Assembly (NCBI GenBank): GCA_021209875.1
Contig: JAGYVD010000006.1
Coordinates: forward strand, 310,001-374,000
Direction: 5' to 3'
DNA length: 64,000 nt
Origin: Rosellinia necatrix
Lineage: Eukaryota > Ascomycota > Sordariomycetes > Xylariales > Xylariaceae
The notes beneath the pieces were generated by a model. The model saw only the letters and a program-made list of their open reading frames with translations, was not told where the DNA came from and did no database searches. Below, in pieces: positions 59,463-64,000 of this stretch (positions are counted from its first letter, which is position 1; each line of letters opens with the position of its first letter). A program made the position numbers and the translations under genes.

Positions 59463-61007
59463 ATGGGTATTAACAACCCTCTCCCGTCGTCTCTGGCGTG
59501 TAAGTTCATTCTTTGCATTCTTTCCATTCCACCTGCCGTCTTGTCCTGTCCTGTCCTGTCCTGTCCTGTCCTGTCCCGTCCTATTCCATCCCGGCGGCCC
59601 ATTCTACAGCTTAGGTTGCGCAATGTGGTGCGATGCGCTGCGATGCGCTGCGATGCGACTCGATGCGACTCGATGCGCAACGCCTCCACAGTCATTTTTG
59701 GGTGCTAACGACGCCACACAAATACAGCCGAGTGCAAGAAATGCGGCAAGATCCTGACCTCCTTCGTCGATCCGCGACAAGCCTTCAGTCCTGACAAGAT
59801 CATCCCTCCCCACATTCTCGCCAATGCCAAGGTAGGTCAAATGAACGGTCCCAGCGGGCCCACGCCGACATCTCGTTCCCGAGTTCCGGGCGAGCCGGCT
59901 AACTCAGTATCCTGTAAATAGGGCCTTGCCATCCTTACCGTCCTCAAAGCCGGCTTTCTCGGTTCGGCGCGTTTCGGTTCCGGTCTCGTCGTCGCTCGTC
60001 TGCCCGACGGTAACTGGTCTGCCCCCTCCGCCATCGTCACCGCTGGTGGTGGGTTCGGTGGCCAGATTGGATTCGAATTGACGGATTTTGTTTTCATCCT
60101 CAACGATGCCAGCGCCGTCAAGACCTTCTCGCAGCAGGGCTCCATCACTCTCGGTGGGAATGTTTCCATAGCAGCTGGACCCGTTGGGCGAAATGCCGAG
60201 GCGGCAGGCGCCGCATCCCTCAAGAGCGTTGCCGGTATCTTCAGCTATAGCAGGACCAAAGGACTGTTCGCTGGTGTGTCGTTAGAAGGATCTGCTATTG
60301 TCGAGCGGAGAGACGCGAACGAGAAGTTATATGGTCAACGTTTGACCGCCGCGCAACTCCTCACCGGAGCCGTCAGGCCGCCCCCGCAAGCGGCACCCTT
60401 ATTAGACGTACTGAACTCGAGAATCTTCAACGGCACACGGAGAGGCACAGTAGGAGACACCATGTACAACGACGTGCCCGTGTACGATGACCGGCACGAC
60501 GACGTCGTATGGAACGGCCAGCGTGGTAGCGCATATGGTGAGGGTCAAGCGCCGCCGCCCCAGAGATCAACTACGTGGCAAGACGACGCCTATGACCGGC
60601 CGGCAAGCGGCGGACTCGGCCGTTCAAACACCATAGGCTCAAGGAACTCGAGAGGAGCGGCCGATGATTACGTATACCGTGACAAACCAGCCGCAGCCGA
60701 GGCCCCAGGTCCGACCCGACCCGCAGCACCCAAGCCCAACTTCGCGAGCAAGCAAGCACTCTTGAAGAAGAACGAGGCTGTCGCGCTGTTTACCTTTGAG
60801 GCAGATCAGCCGGGCGACCTTGGCTTTAAGAAGGGAGATATTATCACAGTATTAAAGAAGACCGAAAGCGACAATGACTGGTGGTAAGCAAACACCCACC
60901 CCACTAGACTTCGTTTACACTGGCGGGCGCTAACGACACACAGGACGGGCATGATCGGTTCGAAACATGGTGTATTCCCGAGTAATTATGTTAAGATGAC
61001 AGAGTAG
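59463..61007 (+). CDS. YSC84/LSB3-like SYLF-SH3 protein
   Basis: Four exons, 59463..59499, 59728..59831, 59922..60883 and 60944..61007, give 388 residues in phase. The N-terminal SYLF domain (MGINNPLPSSLA, ECKKCGKILTSFVDPR, GLAILTVLKAGFLGSARFGS, TAGGGFGGQIGFELTDFVFI, LKSVAGIFSYSRTKGLFAG) binds phosphoinositides and actin; a disordered middle is rich in Arg, Asp and Pro; the C terminus is an SH3 domain (AVALFTFEADQPGDLGFKKG, DNDWW, then GMIGSKHGVFPSNYVK). Yeast Ysc84/Lsb3 act with Las17 and Sla1 on actin at endocytic sites. The last exon junction splits the conserved second Trp of the SH3 WW pair. Intron 1 (228 nt) contains two tandem repeats; the other introns are 90 and 60 nt. Confidence 0.94.
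59539..59582. repeat. TCCTG pentanucleotide repeat in YSC84 intron 1
   Basis: Six or seven uninterrupted TCCTG units followed by TCCCG, inside intron 59500..59727. Confidence 0.9.
59628..59680. repeat. GCGATGCGCT decamer repeat in YSC84 intron 1
   Basis: Five near-identical 10-bp copies of a unit built on GATGCG (two GCGATGCGCT, then GCGATGCGACT and TCGATGCGACT forms), in the same intron as the TCCTG repeat. Confidence 0.85.
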
Positions 61008-61870
61008 ACGACAGGATGGGTAGAGGATTGAGGACCACTCAAGTGCGATTGATGATCGCATCGGTCGAATATGGCGGCACATAGCGGTTTGAGACGCTGT
61101 AGATTGATACGGACCGACTTCGGGGTGCTCCCCCGCAGAAAACGTGTCGCGGCATTCGCGACGGTCGACGACATTACAAATATTGGAACTTGGACAGGGG
61201 ATTCCGGGATACATACCTGGGAGTTAGGATGGCATGCCGTCGCGGAATACCTACTTACTTATATTTGCTACGCTTACTGGGTACCCTCCTGCGTTTTTAC
61301 GATACCTAAATTCTGATGAAATTTTTTTTTCCGATCACCTACCTACAGGCAAGTCCTGTGCCATCTCGTTGGAGTCCTGCTACATATATGTGACAAAATG
61401 ATGTGTGAGGTTTCTGTTGCCCCCTGTCGCTTCTACCGGCCTCTCATCTCGGACCCCCTCTCACAATTGATGGACGGCTAGGCCCCTAGTTGATTCGTCG
61501 TCATTTCACATAATAGTATGATTCTGTCCTCACCAGCGCTACACATCAGAGGCCATTTGGGGCCAAGAAAAAAAAAAAAAAAAAAAGAACGGCCTCACGG
61601 ATTTTTGCATGTGTGTGAGTCAGGTGAGGGAGATGGGCAGCCGTGCGCTAGGCCGGGGAGAAAAGGAAGGAGGGGCTTCAAAAAAGTGCAAGATCCAATT
61701 TCGGGCATGTATCATAGCCAACTACGGGACGGACCCGTGGCACGCAAGACAAGTCGTCGTCATGTTTTTGGCCTGAGCACCGAGGGGCATGGGAAAAGCA
61801 GTGGCACTGCGTGGGGCCCCGCCGGGGGAAGGGGTGGATCCAATCTAAGTGGTGGCAGTGAGAGTGAGAA

Positions 61871-61908
<38 letters not shown>

Positions 61909-62842
61909 GCTCGCGCTGGATGGGTCCGGGAGCTGCATATTGGGAAAACACTTTGTCAATGTGGAAAGCAAAGAGATGCCGGGCCGTCCGATGAGGCAGG
62001 CAGTGTCGGCGACTTGGATGGGTTCCCAATTTATGGGGCCATTTTGATAATCGGGAGCTCAGGCTCGAATGTCCAAAACGCGCCTTATCGCATCACTTAA
62101 TAAGCACGTGTGACTGCCGCCGCCCTTGTCTATATAACAACACGGGTGTGCTTTCCCAAAACCCCCTATCCTTCTCCCTAAGAGTGTCAAAGCTCTTGTC
62201 CAGATTGTGCATTTCATACTGGCAATCTCCAGCCTCGCCGGCCCGACTAAAACAATAGTAGCTAAGCCTACAGCCCTGCCATGCTTGCTACCTACCCAGG
62301 TACAGGTTCAACTCTCTCAAAAATCCATTCGAGCGCACTGCCAACATCATCTATCTCAGTAGGTAGCATCGACAGTCATCGCCTGGGAGCCACTGTCTGT
62401 CCCTTTAGGTGTCTTTGTGCACCAGCCCGAAAAACGATTCCAAGTCTCGCACTATCCCTACTAGCAGAAAATGGCGTGGGTAGAGTGGCCGGGCGTGAGT
62501 GTGATCACTTCGGTTATTCGCATCATGCCATTTGAAAGCAAGTATCTTCATATACACTGCTTCTTACGAAAAGGACGGACCTGGCACGTAGGAGGGCACA
62601 CGGCGGAGGGCACACGGCGGAGGGCTAGAAATGCTGGAGAGAGATGCAGAAATGCGTGAATGATTGAACTAACAAACCTCCAATCTTCTGGTAACCAGGC
62701 ACAGCCTATCGAGATAACCCCCCTCCTTATCTACCTAGATACAATACCCATAATATAGGTTATGTTCGCTCTGGCGGGCGGCTTTCGTATCTAGATTCAC
62801 ATGATTTGCACTGCTAAAGGAAAGGCGAAGGTAAATGCCCAT
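61008..62842. other. Intergenic, no supported gene
   Basis: About 1.8 kb with a poly-A run at 61567-61586 and a GAGAGT array. A frame at 61518-61994 is partly translated repeat. A small duplication of GGAGGGCACACGGC lies at about 62591-62620. No gene supported. Confidence 0.55.
61855..61908. repeat. GAGAGT hexanucleotide array
   Basis: About nine GAGAGT/GAGAAT units in tandem, coding for alternating Glu-Ser on one strand if translated. No gene surrounds it. Confidence 0.9.
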
Positions 62843-63657
62843 TCATTCCACGAACCATATTACCGATTTCGTGTTGGCATCGACGTGGAACCATTGCTCC
62901 CTAGTTCGATCCCATTCCCAGTAGTCGTGCCTGTCATCCTGCTCGATCTCTAGTGCCCCGTGAGCGCACTCGCAGTACCTTAGGTATAAGTCCCGTGACT
63001 CTACGGAGGTCGCAGCGAGGTTGGCTTCGAACTCTGTCTTGGGGCGGCAGTAGGAGGAGGAGGCCGGCTGCCAGGGTTCGTCGTCGAGTCCCAGAACGTC
63101 GTATGCCCGCTCATCCGGAGACTCCGTGCTGCAGCCGACGACGTCGCCGGGCTCGGCCCGCATCTCGGCCCCGTCTTCGACGCTCTGTCGGGATGGTGGG
63201 GTTGCCACTGTCGAAGCGGTATCTTCACACGAGCCGTAGCGCGCTGAATCTGTCGATGTGACCGACACGACGGTCTGCACACGCGTACTACTATCGTCGC
63301 GCGTTTTACCATCATCACGCACTTCACTATCGTCACGCGTTTTCGGCTGGTATGCTACCTGTGCCCCGGGAGAGCGTTTCGGCTGCTTGGCCGCGCCCCT
63401 TTCATGATCGCGAGACACGGGTGCCGTCGACGAAGCATGGCGGCACCGATTACCCAGGCCGTACCTCCAAAACCGAAATAAAGGGTTGGACTTTTTATCC
63501 GTCGGGTCTCTCTCGAGCCTAATTTGACCTCTCCTCTGATTGATGTCGTTGGTGTATTGTCTTTTCTGGCGTCGCCAGGGAAGTAAATTTGCTGAACATG
63601 TGGCATGTGATCTCTGCCGGCAATGTTGTGTTTCTAGATGTTTACACTGTTAGCCAT
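62843..63657 (-). CDS. Orphan protein with basic N terminus and WW-like tail
   Basis: The main exon 63591..62843 is open to a TGA stop. Its first part is strongly basic and looks conserved (NLLPWRRQKRQYTNDINQRR, then GQIRLERDPTDKKSNPLFRF and WRYGLGNRC); the middle is Ser/Thr/Asp-rich and probably disordered, with a RDD-type repeat; the C terminus (HDYWEWDRTREQWFHVDANT, then KSVIWFVE) resembles a divergent WW domain with two or three spaced Trp residues. The first exon is tentative: ATGGCTAACA (63657..63648) with donor GTGTAA and a TTCAG acceptor keeps the frame and would give 252 residues. An alternative start ATGGCCAA at 63718 with donor GTACGT is possible. I do not recognise a named family. 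Function unknown. Confidence 0.6.
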
Positions 63658-64000
63658 ATATAAACACTGTGCTTCAGTCCCGGGGTTTCTTGAGAATTAT
63701 AATCACGTACTTGGCCATAGGGGTGGCATTCTTATCGTGGAGGCGTTAAAGATCGGTCAACGGCTCTGGACACATGAGAGATCATCAATCATCTGGTAAA
63801 GGGACGAGTAACGAAGTAAGAGACCAATAGATATACTGATGAAGCTGAGTTGTCATCTTCTGCCATTACGCCCGGAGAGACCGCTACATGTATATCACTA
63901 ATATAGCACGACACAAAATAGGAGGTGGCCCCGTCTGCCCTCCGTCCGTATAGACACCTTAGCAATGATTTTCATATAGCAAGATCGACTTTAGGATCGC
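63658..64000. other. Right edge, upstream region of the orphan gene
   Basis: About 340 bp of AT-leaning sequence with no supported coding potential; it probably contains the promoter of the 62843-63657 gene. Confidence 0.5.

Overview
The window looks like a nuclear segment from a filamentous ascomycete (Pezizomycotina, most likely a Sordariomycete). The evidence is many short GT-AG introns (mostly 50-90 nt) with CTRAC/CTAAC branch points, fungus-specific families (two Zn2Cys6 regulators, a Yrb30-type RanGTP-binding protein, YSC84/LSB3, SFT1), pyrimidine-rich leaders, and intergenic DNA full of TACCTA/TAGGTA tracts. The class assignment is inference. No virus, plasmid, CRISPR array, rRNA or convincing tRNA was seen.

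Left part (1-20.3 kb) is accessory in character: a membrane-anchored coiled-coil protein (515-2587), a leucine-rich-repeat-like protein (5735-6763), an NSUN4-like RNA m5C methyltransferase (8589-9890), a four-exon Zn2Cys6 regulator (10488-13067), an ankyrin-repeat protein with an F-box-like start (14505-16115) and a second, UPC2-like Zn2Cys6 regulator (18488-20291). Long stretches between them show no gene I can support. A 6.5-kb gene-poor stretch (20.3-26.8 kb) follows.

Middle part (26.8-45 kb) is dense and conserved: PEP carboxykinase (26848-29506, eight exons), the deadenylase catalytic subunit PAN2 (30661-35106, eleven exons), the release factor eRF3/SUP35 with a glutamine-rich prion-like start (36268-39328, nine exons), a RanGTP-binding protein (40654-42811) and mitochondrial ribosomal protein uS7m (43859-44974). 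PAN2 and eRF3 converge; eRF3 and the Ran-binding gene diverge from a shared 1.3-kb intergenic region.

Right part (45-64 kb) mixes gene-poor DNA with small, easily missed genes: a possible 62-residue protein (47979-48214), a 91-residue double-stranded-RNA-binding protein with a GC-AG intron (49511-49936), an AGE2/SMAP-type ArfGAP (55218-56978), the Golgi SNARE SFT1 (57711-58088), YSC84/LSB3 (59463-61007) and an orphan protein with a WW-like tail (62843-63657).

The genes do not form one pathway. Functional themes that recur are mRNA end-of-life and translation (PAN2, eRF3, NSUN4-like, uS7m), vesicle and actin traffic (ArfGAP, SFT1, YSC84) and transcriptional control (two zinc-cluster factors). 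Exon joins were worked out by eye, from splice sites and reading phase. The most notable observations are a one-base frameshift in PAN2, the tiny double-stranded-RNA-binding protein with its GC-AG intron, a zinc cluster spread over three exons with a frame-preserving 45-nt exon, and an outsized 576-nt intron in PEP carboxykinase.
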